Source: Ostrinia nubilalis (Eukaryota > Arthropoda > Insecta > Lepidoptera > Crambidae). Taken from it: DNA of 64,000 nucleotides. Each line of letters starts with the position of its first letter. Within the stretch, counting starts at the first letter, position 1. Location of the stretch: assembly GCF_963855985.1 (NCBI RefSeq), contig NC_087118.1, forward strand, positions 11,180,501 through 11,244,500. The letters run 5' to 3'. The notes beneath the pieces are model-generated. The model saw nothing but the letters and a program-made list of their open reading frames with translations. It was not told the DNA's origin and made no database searches. Below, piece after piece: positions 11,657-23,285 of the stretch. A program made the position numbers and the translations under genes.

Positions 11657-11888
11657 CTACCTAGCTCGCATCAATACTTATGACTATAATTTGTATATTT
11701 TAAAGACTGTAAAACCTTGAAAAGGAGGCTGACAATAGTGACTGAGTTTCTTGCGCTGCTTCTTCTCAGCACTGGCCCATTTATTGTCCCGAAGCAGTGG
11801 TAGGGTTAATATTGGGACGTGTAAAAGCGCTTTTTTAAAGCCTATTTGCAAAAATAAATGAATTTTATGAATTTTATGAATTTTATCC

Positions 11889-12017
11889 CTGCTTGGTAAG
11901 ATGGCCCTCTCCGTCCCGCTCATACCTTTTAAAATGGCTTCTCCACCTCACTTAAGCCAGAAACTTGAATTTTGGGCACATTAGAATAATATTTTTAACC
12001 AAGGTAGATAAAGTTAA
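11889..12017 (-). mobile_element. TIR element 1, middle block of outer copy
   Basis: It runs from CCCTGCTTGGTAAGATGGCC to AGATAAAGTTAA and equals the reverse complement of about 14600-14733 in the inner copy. The last 12 bases (12006-12017) are repeated at 17033-17044 and form the target duplication of the RTE-like LINE. Confidence 0.8.
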
Positions 12018-12252
12018 GGGGGGTAAGGGGGAGAATGGCGATAACATCTAGTCAGCCCCAAGTCAACCTCACCTGCACGACCTGGAACTCATAGGCGAAC
12101 CCAGGTACGACTGTTCTCCAGCGGTCGTGGTGCCCCCTGCTAGATAACGGACGAGGCAATGGCGACCGAGCTGTGGCGGGATAACCACTCACCTGCTCGG
12201 GCAACCGAGAAGAGGAGGCTCCAGCGGCCTTGGGATCTAAATAATCTCAAAA

Positions 12253-14103
12253 ATGTCTGACGCAGAAGGCAAGGGGAAACCACTGCGATCACATTCCCAA
12301 GAAAGTCACATGAGAGCACAGAAAAATGAGACACGATCGCCCTGCGAACCGATTAGCGACCGGCGCTGCGCTGCGTCCGGGGCGCGTGGTGTGAAGTTGG
12401 CTACCGGTCATGGTGGGGTGAGAGACCAGGCCCTCCATGGAAACTCTACTACTGGAAACTCTATTAAACTAAGACGCCTTCAGACGATAGGAACTTGGAA
12501 TGTGCGTGGCTTAAACCAACCTGGGAAACTTAACGTGTTGGAAAGAGAAGTAGTTAGAGTCGGTGTGAACATCTGTGGTCTAAGCGAAACTCACTGGAAA
12601 GGCAGCGGACATTTATTGACAGACCGCCACGTCATTTACTTTTCTGGCAACGACATTAGTAGCAGCAACGGTGTGGCCTTCTTAATACCCGTTCAACAGA
12701 AGAACTGCGTGATGGGGTACGAGCCGGTAAGCGATCGGATTATCAGCATAAAGATAAAAGCTTCACCAATTAATCTTAACATCATCCAGGTATATGCCCC
12801 AACCTCTACCGCAAGCGACGAGAAGATCGAGAAATTTTACTCCGAATTAGGAAATACAATAGCGAAGATACCCAATAGAGAGCTGTTGGTCATCCTTGGA
12901 GACCTAAACGCTAAGATCGGAGAGAGCGCTTATCAACTGGGCAAATGCGCGGGCAGATTTGGGCTCGGAAAGCGAAATGAACGAGGTGAACGCTTGATAC
13001 AGTTTGCTTCAGAAAACGATCTGCTAATTGTGAATAGCCTTTTTCAACACCACCCTCAAAGGCTGTACACCTGGGTATCACCTGATGGAAAAACTCGCAA
13101 CCAAATTGATTACATTATGATCCGGTCGCGATGGAGATCATCTGTAACAAATTCTCGTACGCTACCTGGGGCGGATTGTGGGTCTGACCACCAACTTCTG
13201 ATCTCCAAACTAAAGCTCAAGCTGACTGCAGCTAGAACCACTAAAAAGCAGAGAAAGCTGGAGGTAAGGGACATCCTCAAATTCCGTTCGATTATGGATC
13301 AAAAATGGCCCCAGTGGTCTGAAGCCGATCCAGCTAACGAAACCCCCGATATGCTGTGGGACCGTGCTAAAGCAATCATCACTACAACTGTATCGGAAGC
13401 CGCACCAAAAATTAAGACCTCCAAAAGACAGCACTGGACGACGGATGACACCTTCAAACTCGTCGAGAAACGCCGCAAAATGAAATCAATGGGAGTTGAT
13501 ATCGGGAATCTCAACAAAATGACCGCACAGATACAACTTAAATGCAGGCAAGACCATAATGCCTACCTAAACAATATATGCAATGAAATTGAAACGCACG
13601 CTGGCAGGTATGAGTCAAGAGACTTGTACCAGAAGATCCGCCTCATTACAAAAACACTACCGTCTAAAACCTGGGCTATCGAGGATCATAACGGCCAAGT
13701 ATTCACTGAACTAGACAAAATTTCGAGGGTCTGGAGAGATTACTGTCAGTCCCTGTTTCAGGACCCGCAGTCGCGAGATTTTGCAGCTACGACACCCGCG
13801 AGTGACATGCTTGAGCCTAATATCCTCGAGTCAGAAATAAGAGCTGCTATTCGACATCTTAAAAATGGGAAAGCGACAGGGAAGGATGAGATCCCAATTG
13901 AAACCATCCGAGCACTAGGCGAGCGTGGCGTTCATATATTTCATACCATTTGCAACAAGATATGGCTCACGGGCAAATGGCCCTCTGAATGGTGTCACAC
14001 AGTATTTGTGCCCCTTCATAAAAAAGGTTCCACGAGGAAGTGTGGCAACTTTCGGCTTATTGCCCTAATAACGCACGCTAGCAAAATAATGAGAGTTCAA
14101 TAA
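12253..14103 (+). pseudogene. RTE-like LINE ORF, endonuclease plus RT entry
   Basis: A 616-codon frame starts at an ATG after a leader rich in CACCTGC. The endonuclease spans about residues 75-320 with TIGTWNVRGL (Asn), ICGLSETHWKGSG (Glu), IQVYAPT, ILGDLNAKIGE, NQIDYIMIRSR and CGSDHQLL (Asp-His). RT entry blocks follow: HLKNGKATGKDEIPIETIRA, GKWPSEWCHTVFVPLHKKG and NFRLIALITHASKIM. The frame ends 12 bases before the inserted TIR element. About 60 residues expected between KIM and CFVDFSKAFD are absent, so DNA was lost at or before that insertion. The N-terminal half looks biochemically complete. Confidence 0.88.
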
Positions 14104-14114
14104 GCCGACATATA

Positions 14115-15896
14115 CAGGGTGTCCCGTAATGTAACGTCAAGCCGGAACTGGGTGTTGAGGCAAGTTGTGCTGGTTATCAGAAAAATATAAAAAAAAATCT
14201 ATGTGGCATATTTTAAAAATAATAGGCATTTAAAAAAAATCTAAAAATTCTACTCCAGGTGACGGTCCTTTTGCTCGTGTTGCCACAAATCTTCACTTTT
14301 TCCAAATTTTTTTTTTGTTATGAAACCCTGAATAATGCTTCTCTAAATTGTTATCAAAATTACAAAACCAGCTGCTCCAACTTGGATGAAAAAAATACAT
14401 TATTCCCAAAAAAAATATCAAAATAAAAATTTTACCTAGTTTAAACTGACTGTACTGAAAAAAAATTGTACTACGCGAGTGTGGCAAGTGACGTCATAAT
14501 TTGGCGCATTTAGTAAGGATTCCAAAATGGTATAACACTTTGTAAAATCTTGCTGTAATTGTCGACAATTTTTGTTTATTGGAAATAATCCCGTTTTTAA
14601 CTTTATCTACCTTGGTTAAAAATATTATTCTAATGTGCCCAAAATGCAAGTTTCTGGCTTAAGTGAGGTGGAGAAGACATTTTAAAAGGTATGAGCGGGA
14701 CGGAGAGGGCCATCTTACCAAGCAGGGATGTTATTGATATCCGTAACCGTAACCGAAACTATCGGATATCCGAAATAAAAAAATGTCCATAACCGTAACC
14801 GAAACTGATTCAAAAGTTACGGATAGTTTCGGATAAAGGCCAAACTGCAAAACTCTATGAAATCTGCAGTATACACGCCGCAGCTGCAATGCCGCGCTGC
14901 CGATTTCATAGTTTTGCAGTTTGCGGTTGCAGTTTGCGGTCTGCGACCCGTCTTGGAATTGTACCTTAAATCTTAATATTTGTTACCAACTTGTCTGGCA
15001 TTCGCTGGCACCATCTAATATGCCAGCCTGTTTTACCTTTATCATACATAGGTGTCGTCTTAGTTGGTACATAAAGTAGCTATGTGGGTCACGCTCACGC
15101 AGCATCTTGCTATTTGAATTATACCTACATTTTTGAAATTCTAATAATTCCGTAACCGAAATTATCCGAGACTTTCGGATAATCTGAAATGATTTCATAT
15201 CCGTGACCGTAACCGAAACCGGTATATTATTCTAATATCCGTAACCGTATCCATAACCGAAACTTCATATCCTTATTATCCCTGTTACCAAGTACAAGTG
15301 CAGGCAGAGCAGGTAGTAAAGGCGCGCGCGCACGGGTGACTTTTGTTACAGTATGTCAACTACTAATACTGATTAGAATAATAATAATTTTTAACCAAGG
15401 TAAATAAAGTTAAAAACGGGACTATTTCCAAAAAACCAAAAATTGTCGACAATTACAGCAAAACTTTACCAAGTGTTATACCATTTTGGAATCCTTACTA
15501 AATGCGCCAAATTATGACGTCACTTGCCACACTCGCGTAGTACATTTTTTTTTCAGTACAGTCAGTTTAAACTAGGCAAAATTTTTATTTTAAAATTTTT
15601 TTTGGGAATAATGTATTTTTTTCATCCAAGCTGGAGCAGCTGGTTTTGTAATTTTAATAACAATTTAGAGAAGCATTATTCAGGGTTACATAACAAAAAA
15701 AAAATTTGGAAAAAGTGAAGATTTGTGGCAACACGAGCAAAAGGACCGTCACCTGGAGTAGAATTTTTAGATTTTTTTTAAATGCCTATTATTTTTAAAA
15801 TATGCCACATAGATTTTTTTTTATATTTTTTTGATAACCAGCACAACTTGCCTCAACACCCAGTTCTGGCTTGACGTTACATTACGGGACACCCTG
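14115..15896. mobile_element. TIR element 1, intact inner copy
   Basis: Termini CAGGGTGTCCCGTAATG (14115) and CATTACGGGACACCCTG (to 15896) are flanked by TATA on both sides. The inverted arms are about 520 bp; the middle (about 14735-15295) holds repeated CCGTAACCG/CGAAAC motifs and internal palindromes. Short frames of about 64 codons inside the arms occur in every copy and have no recognisable content. The 1782-bp copy is non-coding and must depend on a transposase encoded elsewhere. Confidence 0.85.
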
Positions 15897-15897
15897 T

Positions 15898-16700
15898 ATA
15901 TGCTTTGTTGATTTCTCCAAAGCATTCGACTCTGTAAAATGGCCAACTTTATGGAGAACTCTACTGGAAATGGGAACCCCCCAACACCTCGTACACTTGC
16001 TCAGAGAACTCTACGAAGGGGGAACAGCTTCAGTGCGGACGGATGACCTCCTCTCGGATAGTTTCCATCCAAGTGCGGGTGTACGACAGGGATGCATAAT
16101 ATCACCTTTACTGTTTAACGTGTACACCGAGCTTATAATGCGTATCACTCTTGAAGACTGGACCGATGGTGTTGCAATTGGTGGATACAAAATTGCGAAC
16201 TTGCGGTATGCCGATGATACTACCCTATTTGCGAGTAACGCTGACCTTATGAAAGAATTACTTCTCAAAATGGAGCGCGTTAGCCTTACGTTTGGGTTGA
16301 AGATTAACCGATCGAAGACCAAGGTTATGATCGTGGATCGCTCTAATGAAAATTCGCCCGAAGTGACACACATTGCGAACTGTGACGTAGTTCAGACCTA
16401 CGTATATCTTGGAGCTCTCATCTCAAATAATGGCGGCTGCGTAGATGAAGTAAAACGTCGTATGGCCATAACCAGAACTGCGATGGAGAAGTTAAGGAAG
16501 TTATGGAGGAATCGCAACATTACCAAAGCCACCAAAGTTAGACTTGTGCGAGTGCTTGTATTCCCCATCTTTCTTTACGCAGCAGAGACATGGACAGTAC
16601 GCGACTTGGAAAAGAGGAAGATAGATGCCCTAGAGATGTGGTGCTGGAGAAAGATGCTCGGGATATCATGGACAGAGTTCCGTACCAATGTATCCAGGAG
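15898..16700 (+). pseudogene. RTE-like LINE ORF, RT palm and thumb
   Basis: The frame continues the RT after the inserted element. It opens with CFVDFSKAFDSVKWPTLW (first catalytic Asp), then GVRQGCIISPLLFNVY and NLRYADDTTLF (catalytic Asp pair). The thumb block KINRSKTKVMIV, YVYLGALISNNGG and the typical C-terminal AAETWTVRDL and WCWRKMLGISWTEFRTN follow. Phase is lost near 16690-16700, where a shifted frame takes over. Apart from that lesion and the missing segment before CFVDF, the catalytic core is preserved. Confidence 0.88.
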
Positions 16701-16994
16701 CTCGGTGTCACTCAGCGTTTATCAACCGTAGTACAGTCGCGCATACTGCAATACTTCGGACATGTTTCGAGGCGGGATGACAACTCCATAGAACGACTGG
16801 TCGTCCAGGAAAAAGTCGAAGGAACCCGATCGCGTGGCAGGTCACCAATGCGCTGGACCGACCAAGTGAAAGCAGCAGTGGGAGACGGCTTATGTGACTG
16901 CACCAGACAGTCTGCCAATAGAGAGAGATGGAGGGAGATCGTGCGGAGAGTTGTATCCGCCTCTACAACCGATGTGTACAACGCCTCAACGTGA
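16690..16994 (+). pseudogene. RTE-like LINE ORF, C-terminal end in shifted frame
   Basis: The shifted frame supplies the natural end of the protein: QSRILQYFGHVSRRDD, then RSRGRSPMRWTDQVKAAVG, WREIVRRV and a stop at 16994. These blocks are typical of the C terminus of RTE-type polyproteins. A 1- or 2-base indel near 16690-16700 separates it from the palm and thumb. Confidence 0.85.
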
Positions 16995-17032
16995 CCACGA
17001 CCGCTCTGCCAAGAGCGTAACGAATAAGAAGA

Positions 17033-17526
17033 AGATAAAGTTAAAAACGGGATTATTTCCAATAAACAAAAATTGTCGACAATTACAGCAAGATTTTACA
17101 AAGTGTTATACCATTTTGGAATCCTTACTAAATGCGCCAAATTATGACGTCACTTGCCACACTCGCATAGTACAATTTTTTTTCAGTACAGTCAGTTTAA
17201 ACTAGGCAAAATTTTTATTTTGATATTTTTTTTTGGGAATAATGTATTTTTTTCATCCAAGTTGGAGCAGCTGGTTTTGTAATTTTGATAACAATTTAGA
17301 GAAGCATTATTCAGGGTTACATAACAAAAAAAAAATTTGGAAAAAGTGAAGATTTGTGGCAACACGAGTAAAAGGACCGTCACCTGGAGTAGAATTTTTT
17401 GATTTATTTTAAATGCCTATTATTTTTAAAATATGCCACATAATTTTTTTTTATATTTTTCTGATAACCAGCACAACATGCCTCAACACCCAGTTCCCGC
17501 TTGACGTTACATTACGGGACACCCTG
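17033..17526 (-). mobile_element. TIR element 1, terminal block of outer copy
   Basis: This is the reverse complement of 14115 to about 14605, ending CGGGACACCCTG at 17526. It closes the outer copy that began at 6378. A 12-base TA run (17527-17538) separates it from TIR element 2. Confidence 0.85.
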
Positions 17527-17538
17527 TATATATATATA

Positions 17539-19668
17539 CACCACTACATTTTTATCACCGAAAAAAACATTCTGGGTAATGAGTTATTGATACTGATCCT
17601 ATTTATGCAAAAAAAAAAAGTTAAAGAAAGCTACTCAAAATTTCATCCCAAAATTGGTAATATATGGACACACGCGTCGCTAGCACTATTTACGCTCAAC
17701 GCAAGGCCGCCCGTTACTATGGAGAGAGATGCGACGTTGCCGGCCGGCGCTCGACGCTTCCAAGGCGGCGGTGTAAGTTTGTTGTGCGGCCATTATCACC
17801 CGCCCGCGGCCCCGCGCCGCCCTCGCTCGCCCGGCCGCCGGCCGCGGTCAGTTGCGCGCGCGCGAGCTCTTGATCGGTCGTGAACTGTCTTGTGAATTGT
17901 ATCAATCAAGTCAATAGTGCCGTGCAATTGTTACGTTGTCTTACCAATTCACCTCACGTGAATACGTGTTAAAGCACAGAATAAGTAATAGTACAGGTAC
18001 AGAAGGATTACTCCGCAAGACGATTTAAATAAATGCGAGTCTTGCTGCGACGCGATAAAGTGGAATTCAGCTCGCACAGCACTACGTACCTACAATTTTA
18101 TTCACCTACAAGTTTTGTCTCTTTCTATCGCGTGTCTCTGAACTCTTCTTACGCTGTTAGGGTTGCTGTCTAGTGAAAAAATAATTAATCTTCTTATATG
18201 TAATGAGGTACGTATGTAGCATTCATGACTCATATGCATTCATTATGGAAAACCTTGGGAGAGGCCTTTGTCCAGGTGTGGACGTCATTTGGCTGAAACG
18301 AACGAACGCATTCTGAGCAGTAGATAGTCATGGTAGGTTAGGTTCCTATCTTAGATTAATTATTGGCTTTATTAATCTAAGGTTCCTATACTATCCTAAG
18401 AATTATTGATTACCTACATGGATAACATACCTTTCAGCATCTCTGGGAAGCGAAAAAAAAGATAAATCCGGTAGATTTCTTTTCGAATTTAAATACCCGA
18501 ACGCCGCACAATATTTCTTTCTCTTTATGTCCATTTTTAAATAATAATTCGATCATAGAATTAGGTACGTACTACAACGCACGCCAGCGTCCTGACGGGC
18601 GCGCGCGTGACACTCGACCGATATAATACCCGCCGGCGGGGCGCTTCGCTGTAGGTAATTATCGGATGTACCGCGCGGAGTGAGCCAGGCCTGGTTAAAG
18701 ATACGTGCATTAGTATTCTTGGCCGGAGAAAATGTGTAGTGCAGTTTTGCGACTGTACCGGGACAGCCACACTTCAGCACGATGCAGGGTGCTTATCAAA
18801 GAATTGAATTTTGCCGGTCCTAAGGCCGATCCTAAGCCCGGGTAAGTATGAAGGAATTATTTTACCTAAGCGCCTACTAAAACCACTATCTAAAACTGTT
18901 CGCACCACTCAGCTGTTATGGCGGATCTTAAATTCACGAACTACGAACGACGCGCGATCTCAATTGGAGTTACACAGTAGGTATTATTATTAACTAGTGT
19001 TAAAAACTCACAGAAATACAACGTGACGTATTACGTAATTACTAAATTACTGTTTTCGTCCTATGCCCTGCGTTTAATTACAATTCTAATTACCTACTTG
19101 AAATGTTGCAATAAAAATGGCCTAAGATAGGTACCTAGCTAAGTAATACATTATTATTATTCTGTGATGATAACACTGAAAGCCGCTGTTTTGGCAGATC
19201 TTTGAATTACATATTTCTTTTAAAGTCGTAGTAGCCTCGTAACGACACATTGGTGTGTATTTGTAACGTATTCACAGTAGGTAGGTATTTCATTGTATTA
19301 TTAACTTATTATTAGTGTTAACAGTCAGAATACAACGTAAAGAAGTACGTAAGTGTAATGAAACACTTATTAGAACTCAAAATTACTTGAAATGTTGCAT
19401 TAAAATGGTCTAAGTTAGTAATAATAACACTGGAAGCGTGGTCAAGGCGTGAGCGAGACAGACAGATCAATGTGCGAGCGCGTACGACTACTCTACTGAA
19501 TGAACGAGCAGCGGAGTGGCCCAGCTGTGACGCGTAAAATACGGACTAAAGAAAATTTAATAAAAAAATTAACTTTATAAAAATAAAAAAAAAATTTTTT
19601 ACTTTAAAATTTTCACACATTTCTACATAACCTGTTAAAATTTTTTCGGTGATAAAAAAGTAGTGGTG
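17539..19668. mobile_element. TIR element 2, 2.1 kb, with CpG-rich interior
   Basis: It starts CACCACTACATTTTTATCAC and ends with the inverted match up to GTAGTGGTG at 19668; the inverted ends agree for about 28 bases with one difference. TATA lies on both sides. The interior has two GC- and CpG-rich islands (about 17650-17890 and 18560-18790) very unlike the AT-rich ends, and no credible ORF. The islands resemble host promoters or 5' UTRs and may be captured DNA. Confidence 0.75.
18249..18310 (+). mobile_element. Short LINE 3'-end relic inside TIR element 2
   Basis: GGGAGAGGCCTTTGTCCAG, then GGACGTC, GGCTGAAACGAACGAACG recalls the 3' end of lepidopteran LINEs, which terminate in short tandem units. 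Only about 60 bases remain. Confidence 0.45.
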
Positions 19669-19672
19669 TATA

Positions 19673-21729
19673 CAGGGTGTTGATTTCAATACCCGCCATA
19701 TTTAGGGAGTTGATTAAGTAGCTTATTCTGATCACGAATCAGCAAAAAAACTGACTTCAATTTTTTTTTAATTATATTTTAAATATCTGCGATTTCCATA
19801 ATCGACCACTACAGTGCAGAATAGTCCCCCAACGCAAACGGCGCGGCGCTCACCCGGTGACCCGGGCAAACGCTGCGCCCCCCGTCCCGCGCCCCACTAC
19901 CCGCGCTCGCCCATGAGTCAGTCAACTATCAGCCACAATCAGCTGTGAGTTCAACGACGACTACTTGACGGAGCTTAATCCAAATCTACCCTAAAAATGT
20001 AATGAGAAAATTAGTTACTTACACCTTATCACGTTACGAGTTTATTTTTTGTTCTAAAAACTAATTAATTAAGTAGGTCTTTAATAAAAAAAACCTTTTA
20101 CACGAATTTGCTTCCTTCCGCAAAATAAAAATTTTTACAGAAGCTACATTTTTTTTTAAATTAAACCATGCTTTTATGTGTGTGATAAGCTTGTACCTAC
20201 TTATCATTCAAAAGTACTGTAAACAGATGACAATAATGCTCTTTCATACAGGTTCGTTATTCCTTACATTTCTAGCTCTCTACCTTAATAACTTTTACGT
20301 CTTTACGATAGTAATTATTAAAATAAAACTTAACTTACCGCAAACTGAACACCTAGAAATAACACACTGGCAAACTCTTGTTCCTTCACTTTCGATAGGA
20401 GATAAGACAAGATTTTGATTTTAAACTCGATTGATTTCAGTATCTAAACAAAATTTCTATCATTTAGCACTTCTTTCATTTAAATACAATAATACCGCCG
20501 CACGGATATCGGGCTCGCACAATACATACTTCGCTCATCTTCGTGTTTCGGGCGTCATCGGCGCTCAATCGTGGATCATCGATTTTCTCCATTCATCAGT
20601 CCGATTTTGCTTCCCACGTTGAGAGGCTGCGCGCACGCTCCGCGAAATCTAGCTCGTATTTAGAATTCCTAGTACTCAATCGCTATTTCTTTATTTCTTG
20701 CCTTGTAACATCAACTTTTCTCTTCCTCTCTGCTTGATAAATGTTTTCTAGTACATAAACTTCTTACTACCGTGTTCTATCTCTGTAAAAATTTGATTTA
20801 AAATAATAACGTAATTTAATTTCTATCGGCGTTTAATTTAAATTCCCTGAACGACTGTTAGGCTGTTAGTTAGGTTCAGGTTAAACTTCCATTCTTCATA
20901 ACTTACATAAAATAATTCATCATCATGTTCGTGATTATTTTAAATGAACTTAATTTCATTACTTACACGAAATAACTATCAAAATGTATTGATATTCTTA
21001 TCGTTTTAATAATAACGATTGAGCTACTACAAATCATTTGCATTTGAGTATTTTGGAAGCTTGCTATAAGAGCATTAATTATGATAGGACGGATCTTTAG
21101 TTAACAAAGATCTTCGGTCATCGAATGTGCAAATTTGCGATTTTTGATTGTTTTCTCGTGCGGTTTTGAGTGTTAGGAATATGCCTAACCATACGTACAG
21201 TGCTCGTGAGTAGATACGTAAACATGGTTTACTGTTACGGGAGGGCACGTGGAAACGCATCTGAAGTCGCATCGGTAAGTACCTAACTCTAAACTTAAAG
21301 GACATTCCTTTTTAATGTAGGAAGTGAATCTGGTAATTTTGTGTAGAAAATACTCCCGCCGTCGCGGTAGGTAGTGGCGGAAAGCGCTCCAATACACTCA
21401 CACACACATAGGAACCAGCAAACTAATTTAACACGAACTTTAACTTTAGTTAGTCAAAGAAAAATACCTATTTACACTACCAACTTTACGTATCCTTCAG
21501 TAGACTATCCAACATGATAAGCGAGCGATCCGCGTAGCTCGATGGGTGCCCGTGCCACAGTAAACGTATATTGCATTATTGCGAGCCATAGTACAGTTGA
21601 TGTTGCACGGAAAATACTCGCTAAAAATTCCACTTTCGTTTGTAATTTATTTTTTGGTGGATAATGCGTTTATGTAAGTCATAATATATCACCTAAATAA
21701 ATATGGCGAGTATTGAAATCAACACCCTG
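19673..21729. mobile_element. TIR element 3, 2.06 kb, with CpG-rich interior
   Basis: Ends CAGGGTGTTGATTTCAATAC (19673) and GTATTGAAATCAACACCCTG (to 21729) are perfect inverted matches, extending with CCGCCATATTTA against TAAATATGGCGAG. TATA at 19669-19672 is shared with element 2, and TATA at 21730-21733 with element 4. The interior has CpG-rich blocks (about 19825-19930 and 20510-20650) and no recognisable protein. The type is non-autonomous; TA-type flanks suggest the mariner group. Confidence 0.8.
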
Positions 21730-21733
21730 TATA

Positions 21734-22837
21734 CAGTGTGAGTCACGTTAAAGTGTACATATGAAAATAGATGAAACTAGATCTATTTTTATCGACAAAA
21801 AAGAGGTCAAAAAATTTTTGAGATTTTTTTTTTAATTTTTTATAGAATTTTTTTTCTTCCAATTACTTATTGTAAAGAAAACGTAATAACTTTTAAACTA
21901 AGCGGTATATCCTGATAAAATAAAAACAGTAATAATGCTAAATAACAGGCGATAGTAAAAAAATACATTAAATACACAATAAAGGCCAACAAATAATAAA
22001 AAATGATACTTTAAAAAAAAAATGCTTTAAAATTCGTGTTTTTTTGGTTATTTGATAAATTTCTCCAAAAAATGCCCCTATAACCGGTGGTTTTTATTAC
22101 TTTGTATTATTCTCTATCGTATTACCTTCGTAAAACCAAAAATCGCATGTCTCTATCCCTATCACAACGTTTGCAATGATCGTTTGAACTAAGCCTCTCC
22201 GGGCGCGCCATTCAAAGCTTCGTTATCAACGAAACTGAAAATGGCTCTAGATTTGTAATTTTGATAAAGACAAGTTAGATTTCAAATAAAAACGAAAGAT
22301 TTCGAAGTAAAATAAGCATTTTAGTTAAAATTAAAATGGTCTCTACCTGTAGCGGAGAATAAAGTTGTGGCAGGCCTTTGTTCAAACGTTCATAGCAAAT
22401 GTTGTGATAGGGATAGAGACATGCGGTTTTTGGTTTTACAAAGATAATACGATAGAGAATAATAAAAAGTAATAAAAACCACCTGTTATAGGGGCATTTT
22501 TTGGAGAAATTTATCAAATAACCAAAAAAACACGAATTTTAAAGCAGATTTTTTTCAAAAAGTATCATTTTTTATTATTTGTTGGCATTTTTTGTGTATT
22601 TTATGTATTTTTTTTAGTATCGCCTGTTATTTAGCATTATTACTGTTTTTATTTTATCAGGATATACCACTTAGTTTAAAAGTTATTACGTTTTCTTTAC
22701 AATACGTATTTGGAAGAAAAAATATTCTATAAAAAATTAAAAAAAAATCTCAAAAATTTTTTGACCTCTTTTTTGTCGATAAAAATAGGTCTAGTTTCAT
22801 CTATTTTCATATGTACACTTTAACGTGACTCACACTG
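21734..22837. mobile_element. TIR element 4, long foldback element
   Basis: It starts CAGTGTGAGTCACG and ends CGTGACTCACACTG. The inverted arms run about 460 bp each with a ~190-bp centre, so nearly the whole 1.1 kb can fold back. TATA flanks it on both sides. A second copy, split by LTR element X, lies at 38537-38677 plus 62178-62277. No ORF is present. Confidence 0.85.
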
Positions 22838-22841
22838 TATA

Positions 22842-23270
22842 GGGGAGGGGGGGTAAAATTGTTGGTGTTTGTTTTAAATTAGATTTTTTGAACCAAAAAA
22901 CAAAATGGCGACCTTTTTTGAGACACGAACTTTTCTGTCTTTGGTCCTGAATTTTTTCTTTTTTAATCGTTGGTTGAGGTTGCCAAGGTGTGCTAAAAAA
23001 TGTGAGAAAAAAACGGAAAAACAAAATGGCCGCGCCGCCATCTTGGATTGAAAATGCGATTTCGGGGTGTTTTTAGGGAGGTGTCATTCCGAGATGCGCA
23101 ATTGTTTTTGAAAATTTCTTTTAAATATTTGTGGGAGATTAATTTATTTTATTAAAAAAATATATCTTAATTTAAATTTAAACAAGGAGTTTACAAACGA
23201 CTTGCTATTCCAACCATAAAAAGCATTACGTGTTCTCCCCACCTTGCCTTGCCGCTTGTTTGTGTGGTAT
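22842..23270. other. Gene-free stretch upstream of a TATA box
   Basis: The stretch holds a G-run, two similar 'caaaatggc' segments and A/T runs. No ORF or known repeat is recognised. Its right end leads into the TATA box at 23271, so it may include an upstream promoter or LTR U3 region. Confidence 0.35.
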
Positions 23271-23278
23271 TATAAAAG
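23271..23278 (+). promoter_or_regulatory. TATA box upstream of a LINE insertion
   Basis: TATAAAAG stands 15 bases before a 5'-truncated Jockey-family insertion. After the insertion the flank reads GAGGCAGTCAGTTG, which contains the arthropod initiator TCAGT. Removing the insertion brings the TATA box and this initiator to about 25 bases apart; a short target deletion would restore the usual ~31. The promoter may belong to an LTR or to a host gene; a CAG|GTAAAC donor-like site follows at about 23480. Confidence 0.6.
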
Positions 23279-23285
23279 CGCCTGT

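Larger units (their letters stand above)
7580..11888 (+). mobile_element. CR1/Jockey-like LINE inserted in TIR element 1
   Basis: This is a near-complete LINE with an endonuclease-RT polyprotein in pieces, a short 3' UTR and a tail of four GAATTTTAT units (about 11854-11888). The TIR element reads ...AACATCC on the left and ATCCCTGCTTGG on the right, so a short duplication (ATCC) is likely. It carries three nested SINE-like insertions (8908-9795) and a small AT-rich insertion (10190-10283). The protein motifs suggest the CR1/Jockey group, perhaps the Daphne clade; the clade is a guess. Confidence 0.8.
12018..17032 (+). mobile_element. RTE-like LINE inserted in TIR element 1
   Basis: The element is bounded by a perfect 12-bp duplication, AGATAAAGTTAA (12006-12017 and 17033-17044), and ends in an AAG-rich tail (AATAAGAAG). 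It has a ~235-bp 5' leader, one endonuclease-RT reading frame in pieces, and an inserted TIR element at 14115-15896. Length without that insert is about 3.2 kb, normal for RTE-type elements with a single ORF. Confidence 0.85.
6378..17526 (-). mobile_element. TIR element 1, outer copy, split by two LINE insertions
   Basis: The ends are CAGGGTGTCCCGTAATG at 6378 and its reverse complement ending at 17526, each bordered by TATA. The element survives as three blocks: 6378 to about 7579, 11889-12017 and 17033-17526. Together these rebuild one copy collinear with the intact inner copy at 14115-15896. The inverted ends are about 500 bp long, with a middle rich in CGGTTACGG-type motifs. No transposase is present. 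TA/TATA flanks and CAGGGTG termini would suit a non-autonomous IS630/Tc1/mariner-type element, but that class is inferred. Confidence 0.8.
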
